Below, piece after piece: positions 31,931 to 42,959 of a stretch of 64,000 nucleotides of DNA. The notes under the pieces were generated by a model. It did not search any database. It worked only from the letters and a program-made list of their open reading frames with translations, and had not been told where the DNA came from. How positions within the stretch are numbered: the stretch's first letter is position 1; each line of letters opens with the position of its first letter. The translations under genes were made by a program, and so were the position numbers. This DNA comes from Varanus komodoensis (lineage: Eukaryota > Chordata > Lepidosauria > Squamata > Varanidae): assembly GCF_004798865.1 (NCBI RefSeq), contig NW_025336481.1, positions 1,326,390-1,390,389 on the forward strand, in the 5' to 3' direction.

Positions 31931-32801
31931 CGCTCCTTCCCACGAGCTCCGTGAAGCCAGACCACTGCCTGTCACAGCATGCCACGCCACCCGTTACTTG
32001 ATCCATCGCCGAACCGACGAGGACGAGCTCAGGTCCAAGTCCTCCTGCTGTCCGTCCCTCTGCACCCTCCCCCCCCGCACGCCGGGCTCTTCGCAAAGAG
32101 CAATATTTTGGGATGTACATCATGCTGGCGTCTGAAAAGCCGTCTGCACGGGGAAGACTTGGCCTCCTCTCCTCCTTCGCACGGTCCCTGGGGGCACTGG
32201 AGGAAGCCAGCTCGAATGAACTGTGCCCGGGGCCGTCTGGTTCCCACAGACCCAGTCCGGGCCTCCCCGCGCCCTCGCTGGAGCCTCCGGAACCAGGGCT
32301 GGGAACGCAGGCTGGAGGCGCAGCTGCCGGTCTCCCTGGTCCCCGTCCGCTCCCAGCGGTGGGAAGCGCAGCTTGAGAGAAAGCCCGGGAAGCAGAGGCC
32401 CTGCGGGACGGTGCCACAGGGAGGGAGCCGAGCCGGGAAGGGGGGGCGAAGGCATTTTCGGGGTGCGCCGGGGCCGAGGAGGGAACGCGGAGGAGGGGCG
32501 TGGGGGGTGGAGATGCCCAGGCCTTCCCCTTTGCTTGAGGGGCTTGTTCCCAACCTGCGCTCATTTTGCGTTCCGCCCTTCGAATGTGGCCGCGGCCCAT
32601 GCTCAGGACTGAGGCCACACTTCCTCAGCTGGGCTACTTGTGGGCAAAGGGGGCTACCGGGCTTCCCTTCTTCGTTACACCCCAGACTACTTGGATGTCC
32701 ACCCGAGCTATGTGGGAAGCTATGCCCAGACCCGAGCAGGCAGCTGCAACCTTCCCCCCAGCCCTGCATGGTGGCCCTGCAAAAGCAGGCTGCAGGAACT
32801 T

Positions 32802-32955
32802 GAGAGACAGTGCGGTCTAGTGGTGAGAGTGCTGGACCGGGACTCGGGTCCAAGTTCTTGTCTGCAGGCAGACATGAAGCTCACAGGGTGATGTTGGGCC
32901 AGTGGCAGAACTGCAGCCTAACTTACCCCACGGGCCTGCGGTGAGGACAGAACAG
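32802..32955 (+). mobile_element. Sauria-type SINE
   Basis: The head has GTCTAGTGGTGAGAGTGCTG (A box), and the body has GCCTAACTTACCCCACGGGC. The B-box region and tail are degraded. Confidence 0.7.
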
Positions 32956-32959
32956 AGAG

Positions 32960-34815
32960 TGGGTGGGGGCATTTCTGCAAGATTCGCTTCCTGGATCAAT
33001 GCACAAGGCAGAGCAGACACGGAGGCAAAGACTGTGCGCCATTGCATAATGGAGCCAGCGCAGAAACGGCCCCTTTGCTTGCTGCCACCTGCACATCTGT
33101 AGGAGGAACCACCTGAGGGAGGGCCTTAGGTTACAAAAGCAGTGTGCGGGCAGGATCAGGCCAGGAGAGCCCTCTGCAAGTTATTGCTCTACCCAGCACC
33201 CAAGCCGCCTGAGGATGGGCTGGAAGGAACATCCCATGACAAGGGAGGGTGCCTCTAAGCACGCACCCATCGCTGTTCCCACATCACCGCAACTTCTCCC
33301 TGCACGCTTGGTGTTTTGGAGTGGCCCTCTCTCCTCAGACAGCTGAGGCTGAGCTCTTGTGGAAACTCAGACCCGGCACCTCCCTTTTGAGAAAAACTCT
33401 GGCTTTCAGGGATGGTGCATGGAGGACCCAGGTCTGCAAAGCAACTACCAAAAGGCTTGACTTTGCATGTGCTAATTTCAGATGCTCTGAAATCTTTGTG
33501 TGTGCCTTTAAATGCGTCTGTCACCTAAGGATGCCCCTATATGTAAAAAGGGATACATCCCCTGGGAAGAGGAGGGCATGTGCTTTGGGGCAGTGGGGGA
33601 GCCCCAGGCTAGAAGGGAGAGAGGAGGAGGGAAGTACAGTGGACCCACAACAGGCTTAGCAGGGGATGAGACGCAGGGCCCCTCAGCCTTTGTTCCTGCA
33701 AGTGCCCCCGAACAGCAGGTCCGCGGCCAGAGGGCCACCCTGGACTCCAAATTCAGGGTGCTTTCTCTCATCTCCCCTTCACATGGCAAGAACACACTCA
33801 AAAGACTTCGAAGCATCCAAAGTGCCTGCAAAGAGCACATGCTCTTTGACCAGAGCAGAACCGTCTCTCGGGCCTGACCCACTGCTATTAACGCGCTGGC
33901 CACAGCGCAAGTCCAAAACATTCCAAAGCATTTGGAAACAACAATGCCCCCACCTTGCGCACAGGAGCACATGTGCACGCATGCGCGCACACCCCACGGT
34001 CCCGAATCTCTCCCCAAGGCCTCTGCCAAACTTGGCTCTCCTTGTCCTGCCCACCCACCTCTCCCTTCTTCCTCTGGGTGGGTGGTCTGGGCGGAGGCCG
34101 CACAGAGCGGGGCCCCAAACATTCTCCTTGCATCTCGGAGGAGGACGGAGGGTCCCAGAGGGCTGGTCCTGGGCTGGCCATGGCCTGTGGACAGCCAGGG
34201 CTTCTGCCACAGCACGACGTGGTGGGCCCAGCCAGGTGGGCCAGATCAAACAGGAGGGGTCCCAGCTCCCTCTTCTCCGCACGGCCAGGAGCTGCAGTGG
34301 AGCAGAGTGCTGGAAATGGGGAAGGGGAGGGAAAGTCCTTATCCCGACTCCCACAAAACCAGCCCCCAAAGGCTGATGCAGGGGAGGTTCCACGTGGCTG
34401 AAAGGAAGGACTTCTTCCCCCATGCGTGGGTCAGCCGTGGCCTTCGCTGCCACGGGATGCAGCAAGGGCCACCATGCGGAGGCTTGCCAGAGGGCCGGGC
34501 ACGCTCAGCCGGGCGAGATGTCGGCGGAGGGCGGCTATTTAGGACTCTGTACTGCACAGCAGCTCGACTCCCTGAGTGCTTCATGCCCATCCAGACCATA
34601 AAAGACTGGATGAACAAGTACCGTAGAAAAACCCTAAAACTACCTGAAAAAGGAATAATAAGAAAAGCTAAGTTGGACCAAGCAGCAAGGCAAGATTTAA
34701 AATACAACACCAGGTTTAAAGTGGGTACCAAAAAAGAAACCGCCTGGGAAAACAGAGTTTAGAAACAGAATTAAAGGTCTGGAGCTGTTTGTTTGTTATG
34801 CAGAGCCGGTGCTTT
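32960..34815. other. Intergenic, no gene recognised
   Basis: 34380-34510 resembles a LINE 3' fragment (GAAAGGAAGGACTTCTTCCC). 34570-34790 is a sharply AT-rich patch that stays open on the plus strand but has no recognised protein similarity. Nothing else is supported. Confidence 0.45.
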
Positions 34816-34819
34816 GTGC

Positions 34820-34978
34820 CGGTGGGGGTGCAGCAGAGGGGTCCCGAGGGTCTGGGTTCCAGTCCCCCCTTGGCTACGAAGCTCCCAGGTGGCTTTGGGC
34901 CAGTCACTCACTTGAAGTCTAACCTACCTCACAGGGTTGTTGTGTGGATAAAATGAGAGGAGGAGCGTTCTATATGGC
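34820..34978 (+). mobile_element. Sauria-type SINE, sense copy of an inverted pair
   Basis: TGGCTTTGGGCCAGTCACTC and AACCTACCTCACAGGGTTGT are near-consensus SINE body. The copy runs straight into an antisense copy. Confidence 0.8.
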
Positions 34979-34984
34979 ATATTA

Positions 34985-35205
34985 ATATTTATATCCCTCT
35001 GTTTCCAGCAAGGAACCTAAGGTGGCTTACAGAATTTTCCTCCCCTCGTTTTATCCACACAACAACCCTGTGAGGTAGTTAGGCTGCAAGAGAGTGACTG
35101 GCCCAAAGTCACCCAGGGGGCTTTATGATCCAGTGGAGACGGAGACCTAGATCTGCCAAAGACCTCTGCCACACTCCAACCACTATACGTCACTGCCTCT
35201 TGGGG
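34985..35205 (-). mobile_element. Sauria-type SINE, antisense copy of an inverted pair
   Basis: CACAACAACCCTGTGAGGTA and GACTGGCCCAAAGTCACCCA are antisense SINE body, ending in the reversed head CACTCCAACCACTATACGTC. It lies only a few bases from the sense copy upstream. Confidence 0.8.
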
Positions 35206-36390
35206 TGTGGGGAGAGCTCACTGAAGGGAGAATGCTAAACTTCTGTGGTTATTAGAAATACCCGCCAGAGGTGTAGCAGTGGATTCTGAAGTGCAGGAAT
35301 TCACCATGGCAGGGCATGTATGCATGTAGCTAAAGAACTGCCTGCATCCTTCGCAGTGAATTACGGTGAGCGCAACTGCAGGGCCATGAAGGGCTGCCAG
35401 GAGGACGTGCCACTGAAACTGTGACGAGTCCTTCTCTCGGCAGATGTTCAAGAAAACTGGCTGATCTCGAAAGACAGACCTTTGGCCAGCTGAAATTACT
35501 TCCCCCGCTTTCCATGCGAATCCATCACAAACCACTATAGAACTTGAAAGCCTTGTCCTCACTGCACAGCCTCCCAGAATATGGGGCGCTGGGGGCGGGA
35601 TTGTGCACTGCTCTCACCCCAGAGCCCTGGGTTGTGCTCTTCCACAGCACTCGGAGCAGGAGGGCTTCAAGCCGCCGCCTTGTTCCATGCGAGTCGCGGC
35701 ATCGCAGAGCGGCTAAGCCAGGAGGTGCTCCACTCAGCTCTCCTCTGGGCCACAGATGCCCGGAGTCGCCTTCGCCAGTCCCCCGCCCTCACTCGGCCTT
35801 TCTTCTCCTAACTGGCAGCCAAGTCGGGGCAGGTGCAAGAAAAGCGTTTCTTCACACAAGCCGGGCGCTTCAGGAATCCCCTGTCAGCAGGGAGGGCTGG
35901 TGGCCACTGGGTCGGACGGCACGGGAGACACCCGTCCCTGGCCTGCTTCCCTCCGGATGGGGGCACTGTGAGAATGCGCCACCGCTGCGCATGGCTTGAG
36001 TTGTCCCTCCTCCGAGAGGGGCATCACTGAGTCGCAGCCCAAAGGATGAAGGGAAAGGGAAAGTGGCAGCTGCAGCTGCTGTTCCGCTTTCTCCTCTCAG
36101 GTCAAGGGAAGCTCTTGCTCAGGGCAGCTCAGAGTGGAATTTATGCCCAGGAGCTCACGGGTGGTCACGGGTTTGGAAAGCTCTAAAAGGGCATGAAGAG
36201 GGTCCTCCAGCATCAGAGACGGTATACTGGGGAATCAAAGCAGAGGGTGCTCGTGGCCTGCTCGGGGGCTTTGCTCACTCCTCTTCAGGCCACCGTGGGG
36301 ACAGAATGCGGGGCCAGATCCGCCTTTGGTGGGACCCCGCATGATTGTTCAGACGCACAGAATGATAGCACCTGCGCTGGACTATATGCC
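35206..36390. other. Intergenic, no feature recognised
   Basis: Mixed composition rising in GC towards the island that follows. 35830-35930 weakly resembles a LINE 3' end (AAAGCGTTTCTTCACACAAG). Confidence 0.4.
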
Positions 36391-36399
36391 CCATTATCC

Positions 36400-37625
36400 C
36401 CAGGACCAAGGGACGGCGGGTCTTGCAGACCAGCCCAGCCGGAACACCCGACCCTGGCAGCTCCGTGTGTTCGCTGCTGCCCTGCGCGCCGGGAGAGCCA
36501 GCCAGGAGGTTCCGGCTCTGCCCTTCGGGTCGGGTTCCGGGCCCTTCCGCTGCGTTCCGAGCTGCCCGCGCCTGGTCCCTCCGGCCCGGAGAACCGAGCC
36601 GCCTCGGCAGGAACGAGGGCGGCGCGTCCTCGGCTCCCCTGGCCGCGAGTCAGCCGCGGCCTGTCCTGGCCATTTTTAGCCTGGAGCCAGCCTCGCTTAC
36701 CGCACGTCTGAGAGACGTGAATCAATAACCCCAAAAGCCGCTCCAGAGCGCTGGGAAACTCCCGGGGGGGGGGGTGCTCAGGACGGAGGCGGCGAGCGTC
36801 GTGCCCGGCCGGGCAAGGCCCAGGCGCGCGCGGGAGGAGGCCGGGCACCCCGGGCACGCCGCCGGCCGCGCCTGCCCTCCTCCCGCAGCCGCCGCCCGGC
36901 CGCCCGCCCGCTCGNNNNNNNNNNNNNNNNNNNNNNNNNNNNNNNNNNNNNNNNNNNNNNNNNNNNNNNNNNNNNNNNNNNNNNNNNNNNNNNNNNNNNN
37001 NNNNNNNNNNNNNNCCGCCGCCTCGCCAGCCCCGGCGGTGGGCGACGGCCCTTCTGGGCAGAGCCGCGCTCCTGGGAAGCAGACAGGAAGGCGCGACGTC
37101 AGCGGCCCCGCTGGAACTGAAACCAGATGCGGCCGCGCTCGCGTTCCCAGCCAGGGCGCAGGGGTGGGTGGTCAGCGGCACGGCCTGGCCGGGGCTGTCG
37201 GCAGGAAGCGGGCTGGGAGGAGGCGCCCGGCTCGGGAGGGGACGGAGCACATGCGCTGGCGCGGCGCGGCGTTGCGCGCCTCGCCGCTCGCCTCGCTGGG
37301 GAGCGTCCCGGCGCCGCGGCTGCGCGAGGCGCTTTGTGGCCCGCGGAGGTACGGAGGGCCCGGCCCGCGGGAGCCCTGGCGCTGGGGCGCGGAGGCCGAG
37401 CGCGGCGGGGCGGGGCGCGCCATGAAGGCCCCCGGCGGCCAGGCCAGAGTGCCGGGCCCCTTCCCAGCGCCCGCGCCCTTCGCGGAAGGCATCGCCGCCG
37501 CCTTGCGTTTCTCCCCAAAGCCACCGCTAGGAATGAACCGGTGTGCACTGGGGCACGTGCTCTGGGGAGGCCACCTCGCTCTGAGGACTGCCCCTCGCAT
37601 GGCCCCTAGGCTGAGAGAGGGAGCC
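36400..37625. promoter_or_regulatory. Orphan CpG island with an assembly gap
   Basis: This block is as GC- and CpG-rich as the IRF10 and FOXS1 islands and lies about 12 kb from FOXS1 and 8 kb from the MYLK2 stop. Open frames cross it on both strands, but none resembles a known protein and codon use looks compositional. It may be the promoter of an unrecognised or noncoding transcript, or an intergenic island. Confidence 0.5.
36915..37014. other. Assembly gap (100 N)
   Basis: One hundred unknown bases inside the orphan CpG island; true length unknown. Confidence 0.99.
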
Positions 37626-37628
37626 TGC

Positions 37629-37843
37629 GTGGCGTGATGGCCCAGATCGGGGGGCTGAGACGCGGACGAACCGGGTTCTAGTCCCGCTCGGCCACGGAGC
37701 CAGCTGGGTGACTTTGGGCCAGTCACAGACTCTCCGCCCAGCCTAGCTCACGGGGTGGTCGTTGTGGGGATAAGAGGAGGAGGAGGAGAATGATGTGAGC
37801 CGCTTTGAGCTCATTGGAAAAAATCAGGATACAAATCTAACAG
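37629..37843 (+). mobile_element. Sauria-type SINE, nearly full length
   Basis: The head ends GGGTTCTAGTCCCGCTCGGC (B box). The body has GTGACTTTGGGCCAGTCACA and the tail TGTGAGCCGCTTTGAGCTCA then AGGATACAAATC. It is one of the best-preserved copies in the window. Confidence 0.85.
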
Positions 37844-37844
37844 G

Positions 37845-40800
37845 CACATAAACTGACCTTTAGCATGGGAAACACTCAGGGCTCTGATAAGATCGCCAGG
37901 AAATGACTTCAGAAGCCAGGCTTGCTGGCACCCTGGCTCAGCCCCAACCCAGACCAGGGGTGCCAGAGGGGCCGTGTGTGCTGTGGAGCAGGTGAGGCAC
38001 AGGTGACTTGCAGGAGTCCTACTGGTCTTGGCCATATCGTCCTGACTAGTAAACCTTGGGGTGTGATTGAAGCGGTGAGTCCAGCGGCTTTTTTCCCTAA
38101 GTTCACACCAACTGGCAGCCATGGGGCCAGCCCATGAAACTAGATTTTCCATGCTGAGTCCAGGCCAAACAAGCCAGGCAATTCATTTTTCCCAGGCGGG
38201 GGGGCGGGGGAGCAGTTCTGGACCGTTCGGCACCTACAGGGCTGCCGTCGCTGCTGCGCTGAGGTGGGCTCTCAGCTGGCCCAGTGCAACCTCGTGCCTG
38301 CCCGTTCCCACGGCCCGCACGGTGCCTTGCCTGCTCCGTTGCGCTTCTGTGGACTTGGAGCAAGGTTCCCTACATAACTTTGCGCTCTGTTTGCGTGCCT
38401 GCTGACTCACCTCTTCGGTATCAAGAGACTGACCTTGTCTATTGCTTATGCAAATTTTTCTCTGTGTCTTGGCTGCATCAGGGCAAGTCCCCAGAGCCGC
38501 TCCCCCGGCCAGGCCAGAGATTCGGGGGACACGGAACTGAACAGCTCAGGGCAGGATCGCTTCGCAGGCAGCCTACTCTGGCCCTCGTCCTGCGTTTAGT
38601 CTCTGACCGTGGGCAGCTCGGATCCTTCTGAAGCAGGAGGACGGGCTGCACTCCAGCGCCATCCTCAGGGCCCTGCCGTCCTCTTGCGGGAGCTTCTCGT
38701 GAGCGTTCGGGGCACTGCCATGCCCAGAAGCCTTTGCTGGCACGAGTGTCGCTTGCTCGCTCGCTCGCGGATGGAGCAGTCCGCTTCCCCCGCTCCTCCC
38801 TTGCTCGCTGGGAGGTCACGCAGAAGTCTCGGCGTCTGGGTTCCCTCCACCTTGGACAGGCTGTGCTGGCTGGAAAACGCGGATGGGGCAGCCAGGTTGT
38901 TTGTGTCCCTGACTCACTCTGCTTCCTCTGCTGGAATCTGATGGTGGGCTGGGGGCGGGGGGGGGGCGGGGGGGAGGCTGGCTTTCCAGCGCCAGTGAAA
39001 GGGAGTCTGAGCTGCACTGAAAGTGACAGGCCTGGCCGGGCCCCCAGTTCTGGCTGCGCCGGAGGCATTCAGAGAAGAGAAGCTGTGACGTGGGCAGGGG
39101 GCCGGGGGCTGCGATGCTTTATTTTGCTCCTCAGCAAAGGTGCCTGAGTCAGAGCGCTGGAAAAAGGAGGACATGAGAACAGGCATGGAGCTGGGCGCGG
39201 CAGCGAGCGTCTCCTCCGCCCGGAACACATGGCTGCCACACACGCTGCAGACCGTTGCAGCCTGGGAAAGAGGCGCTTGGCCTCCCCTGCGTGTGCCCCA
39301 CCGGGCTCACGCAAGAGCCTCCCCCTTCTTGGAAGGATTCTTCTTGCAGTTCTAGCGGCTCTCAGAAGGATTTTGTGCCTCCCCAAAGCACCTTTGCGGC
39401 CCCTTCTTCTTGCCAGCACAAAAAGAGGGCACGTTAAAAGAGTGCGGACACCGTGGGTGATCCCCATGCTCCTCACCCTGGGAAGGAGTGCCCCCTAAGA
39501 CCATGCCGCGGTCCGCTGGGGCAAGCCAGGCACTTCCGTGCGAGCGACAGCCAGAGCTCGGGGGCGACAGGTCTCTCCATCGTTTATCGCCCAGGAACGG
39601 GCATGCTGGGGTGCCCCGCTTCGGGGGTGCAGGTGCTACGAAGCTCTGCTGGCTGCTAACCGGGGCTGGCCCCTTTGACCCCGCCTCAGCCCAGGGCCAG
39701 CAGGCTCTGCGGGGCAACGGTGTGCCTTGCAAGGGAGCCCACCCTGCGGCCCTCGCTCTGTCACCAAGAGGGAGGGAGGGAGGGAGGGAGGAGAGAAGCT
39801 GCCTGTCTCCACAGGAGGGGTGATTGTGTCCACCCCACTGCCCCCCACCCCCAGTTAACCTTTTCTGCACCAAAAAGCGGCCAAGCGCCTTTCCTGAGAA
39901 TTGCTGCCAAAAGACGCTGCTGGCTGAGACGAAGCTTCATGATAGCTGGCTCAGCCCCTTGAGCCGGGCTAATTACCCCTGCGGGATCAGTCCCTCGCAA
40001 GGCTGGCATCCAGCAGGCAAAAGGGTCCCCCCCCCCCCGGGGCGGCCGTGTTTCTTCCCCCCTGGCCTATCGGACTAGACTGGACACCTCCTGCCTCAGT
40101 TGGGACCGCAGGCCTTATCTCCGATTACTCACCGAGCGCAGTGGGTGGCAGGCGCAGAAACAGAAGACTCGCATGTTCTTTGCATGGCAAACACTTCCCA
40201 GCAGACCAAACACTTTTGGCCGCCTCACAGCGTAGGAGCAGAGCCGGGAAAGGGTGGAGAGGATGCGATGGAACCGGAGAAAGTGCGTTAAGGGGGGTGA
40301 CCAAAGCAATGATGAGAATGCAGCACCTCCCTTACAATACAAAGCTTGAAGAACTGTGGATCGCTTCCGCTGGGGGATGCTGGCAGCTTGGGAGGCGACC
40401 CAAAGAAAATACGAGCTTATATAGGCAGCCCAGCGTGTCGGCAAGGACACGGAGTAGCTTTTATCTGGGGAGTTTATTCCCCTCCTCGCACAGAAAGAAT
40501 TCCAGACTTTGCTTTTCCTGACGAAAACGGAAGAACACACACAGAAGGTTCTGGCCTCCTTTCCTCCAGTGGCCGACTGAAATTGAATGGCTGGAAACTC
40601 GCAAGTGTGGGGGTGCCAACGCAAAGGGTGTTTAAGAGGGTGCAGGGAAATGCAAGCGCGGTGGACAGGCACGGCGGCAGATCGCTGGGGCCAGTCTGAG
40701 GCTGCCTGGGCAGTGCGGCAGAGAAGCCGGAGGCAGCGCCAGGCCGCGGGCCCGCTGGAGGCCATTTCCCCAAATTCAAATGTGTTTGCACTTCCCCAAA

Positions 40801-41300
40801 GCAATATATATTGTTGCAGTAAAGGGGAGGCAGCATTTCATGTGCTGTGACTTTACAGAAATCAGCAAGAGAGAGTCTTCTTCAGTGCATCACTCACACC
40901 AGGGCCGTCTGAACAGCATGATGGGCCCCGGCGAAGCAGTGCGCTGGGGCCCCTACGACAACGACAACTGCTGTTAATTTGGGAAGTTGTCCAATTTTCC
41001 AAGGGTTAACACGCACAGGTTAGTGTGGGGCCCACGGGCAAGTGCCCACCAGGCCCAGGCGTGAAGACGGCCCTGCTCACCACAGAGGAGCCTGGAGGAG
41101 GAGCGAGGAGACTGGGCGTGAGGGGTAGGGAGAAGCCGGAGGACTGACCCTACCCAGGGAGGGAGAGTAGCTGAGGCTTACACATTATTCCTCATTGGTG
41201 ACGCTGTTGCGCACAAGCCCCTCTCCTAAAGCCCAAGACAAGCTGAAAAGACCCCCCCCCCCCAATACCAGCGATTCGGAACGGATCTGCCTCTGAACAT
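37845..41300. other. Intergenic between FOXS1 and MYLK2, third part
   Basis: No gene is recognised. It includes G/C homopolymers near 38950 and 40030 and a GGGA repeat at 39768-39792. Confidence 0.5.
39768..39792. repeat. (GGGA)n microsatellite
   Basis: About six tetramer units. Confidence 0.93.
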
Positions 41301-42747
41301 CTGGACAGAAGTGGTTCTATACCAGCCTTCCTACCCCGGAGCCCTCTGGATGGGGTGGACAGTAACTCCCAGCATCCCCAGCCTGACATCCTGGGAGCTG
41401 CCATCTCCCAGGGAGGCAGTTCTGTGTTCAAGCGAAGCAAAGCAGTTGCCAGCAGCTGCAGACAAAAACGGCTAGTGGAGAAGAAGACGGGATTCTGCCT
41501 GTCCCCAAAAGTCAGGAAGGAAGTGTTCCTGGAAGAGTTGCTGCTGTGATGCGCCCTAAAGCCCCCCCCCCCGCCCCCCAGAGTGTCCCAGGCATGACAG
41601 CCCGGCTCCGCTCTTGCAGATTCAAGGCCGTGGCTTCCTCGATGGCGTCCACCGTTTGGTCCTTTGACTTTCCCCAGCAGGATGGTCTCCTCCAGGGAGT
41701 TTCGCCTTCTCATGATGCGGCTGGATTATGGCAGCCTCAGTTCCATCATTTTTGTTTCTAGAACAAACTCTGGCTGGGCCTGAACAAGGACCCACGTCCT
41801 GGTCGTCCTGCCAGTCTCGCAGCTCTGCTCCACCGCCACGTTCGCAATGCCTCCTGCCGGCTTCCTGCGCCGCCCAGCTTCCACACCATCCATAGCAAAA
41901 TGCCCAGAGAGTTTCCACTATGGGGTGGTAGAGAAATGAAACGATGACAACTGTACATACAGTTTGTAGGGTTCAGGCCCTCTAACTGTAGATCGCTGGC
42001 CCCATTTCTCTCAATGCACAACCCCCAATGAAATGGGGCCCCTTATTTACTTCAACCTGGGGGTGCCCTTGAGAACTGCATCGAGCTTCCCCAGCGCAGC
42101 CTGAGAACCCCATGAATGTTGGACCGGGAGAGAGGAGCAGTCTTCCTCCATCCTCAGCCCCCAAAGCCAGTGCTCCGGAATGGGGTGACCAGAAGAGCAG
42201 GAGTGAGGCAAGCTGGCTTCCCAGAGAAGCACCCCATCCTGAGTCGACCCCTTTGGTCCACTGAACCCAGCTGCACCATGCCCCTCGCTTGATCGCAGGG
42301 GGTCCCCGCCTGGAAGCACCCCAGAACCGCTTGAGTCACTGCAAAAACCTGTTGTACCTATCCTGCCGGCTGCACTGGGGGTGCTGAAGCACCCCATGAA
42401 CCCCATCTGTGCAAACGAATGAGGAAGTGGAAGTTTGGCTATTCCTCGAAATGAGCCATTCTGCCATGGAATGTGCCAATCCAAAAAAAAAGTACAAAAA
42501 TGGGTATCTTGGGAAAACTTATACACAAAAACACATGTATGCATGAAAATTGCATTCAGAATTGTATATTGCTCACAAAATATGTGTATAAGAGGCAAAA
42601 AGGCATACAAAAATGCATATGAATTTCCATACAAACGTTAAAAAGAAAAACATTTTCTAACTCCAGTTAAGATGGGAAAAAATGAGCAACTGGGAGAAAG
42701 CAGAATCAACTGGGCTCAATTTCTACTTATAAGCTGCTGCACAGAAC

Positions 42748-42815
42748 AGCCTTCCCCAACCTGGTGCCCTGCAGTTGTGCTGGACTACAACCCCCATGAT
42801 GCACAGCCCTGCCGC
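42748..42815. mobile_element. Short palindromic interspersed repeat, half copy
   Basis: CCTTCCCCAACCTGGTGCCC and GGACTACAACCCCCATGATG match one arm of the common squamate palindromic element. Confidence 0.6.
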
Positions 42816-42947
42816 AGAGTCCCTGGCCCGGCCTCCTGCTTGCACTCCCTTCCGTGAGGACTGCGAAGGGCCGAGTGCAGCCACGGGACTGGCTTTGCCG
42901 GTGGACGCAAACCACTGAGACAAACCGCTTGGCACGTGTCCTGTACA

Positions 42948-42953
42948 TTTATT
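42948..42953 (-). promoter_or_regulatory. Candidate distal MYLK2 polyadenylation signal
   Basis: The plus strand TTTATT is AATAAA on the minus strand, 2.65 kb beyond the MYLK2 stop, with GT-rich sequence beyond. A nearer AATAAA (44449-44454) lies in a SINE tail and is an alternative. Confidence 0.3.
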
Positions 42954-42959
42954 TACACT

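Larger units (their letters stand above)
27930..32800. other. Intergenic between FOXS1 and MYLK2, second part
   Basis: No gene is recognised. It contains a palindromic repeat near 29595-29660, an AT-rich patch at 29100-29310, a (CAAA)n tail at 29981-30015, long G runs near 30610 and 30695, and a CCCCT repeat at 31904-31930. The region 31700-32560 is GC-rich but has no recognised coding. Confidence 0.5.

Noticed and set aside
36774-37637. 287-codon plus-strand frame across the orphan CpG island
   Set aside because: It spans the gap, is Arg/Ala/Gly/Pro-rich and matches no protein I know; open frames of similar length occur on the opposite strand.
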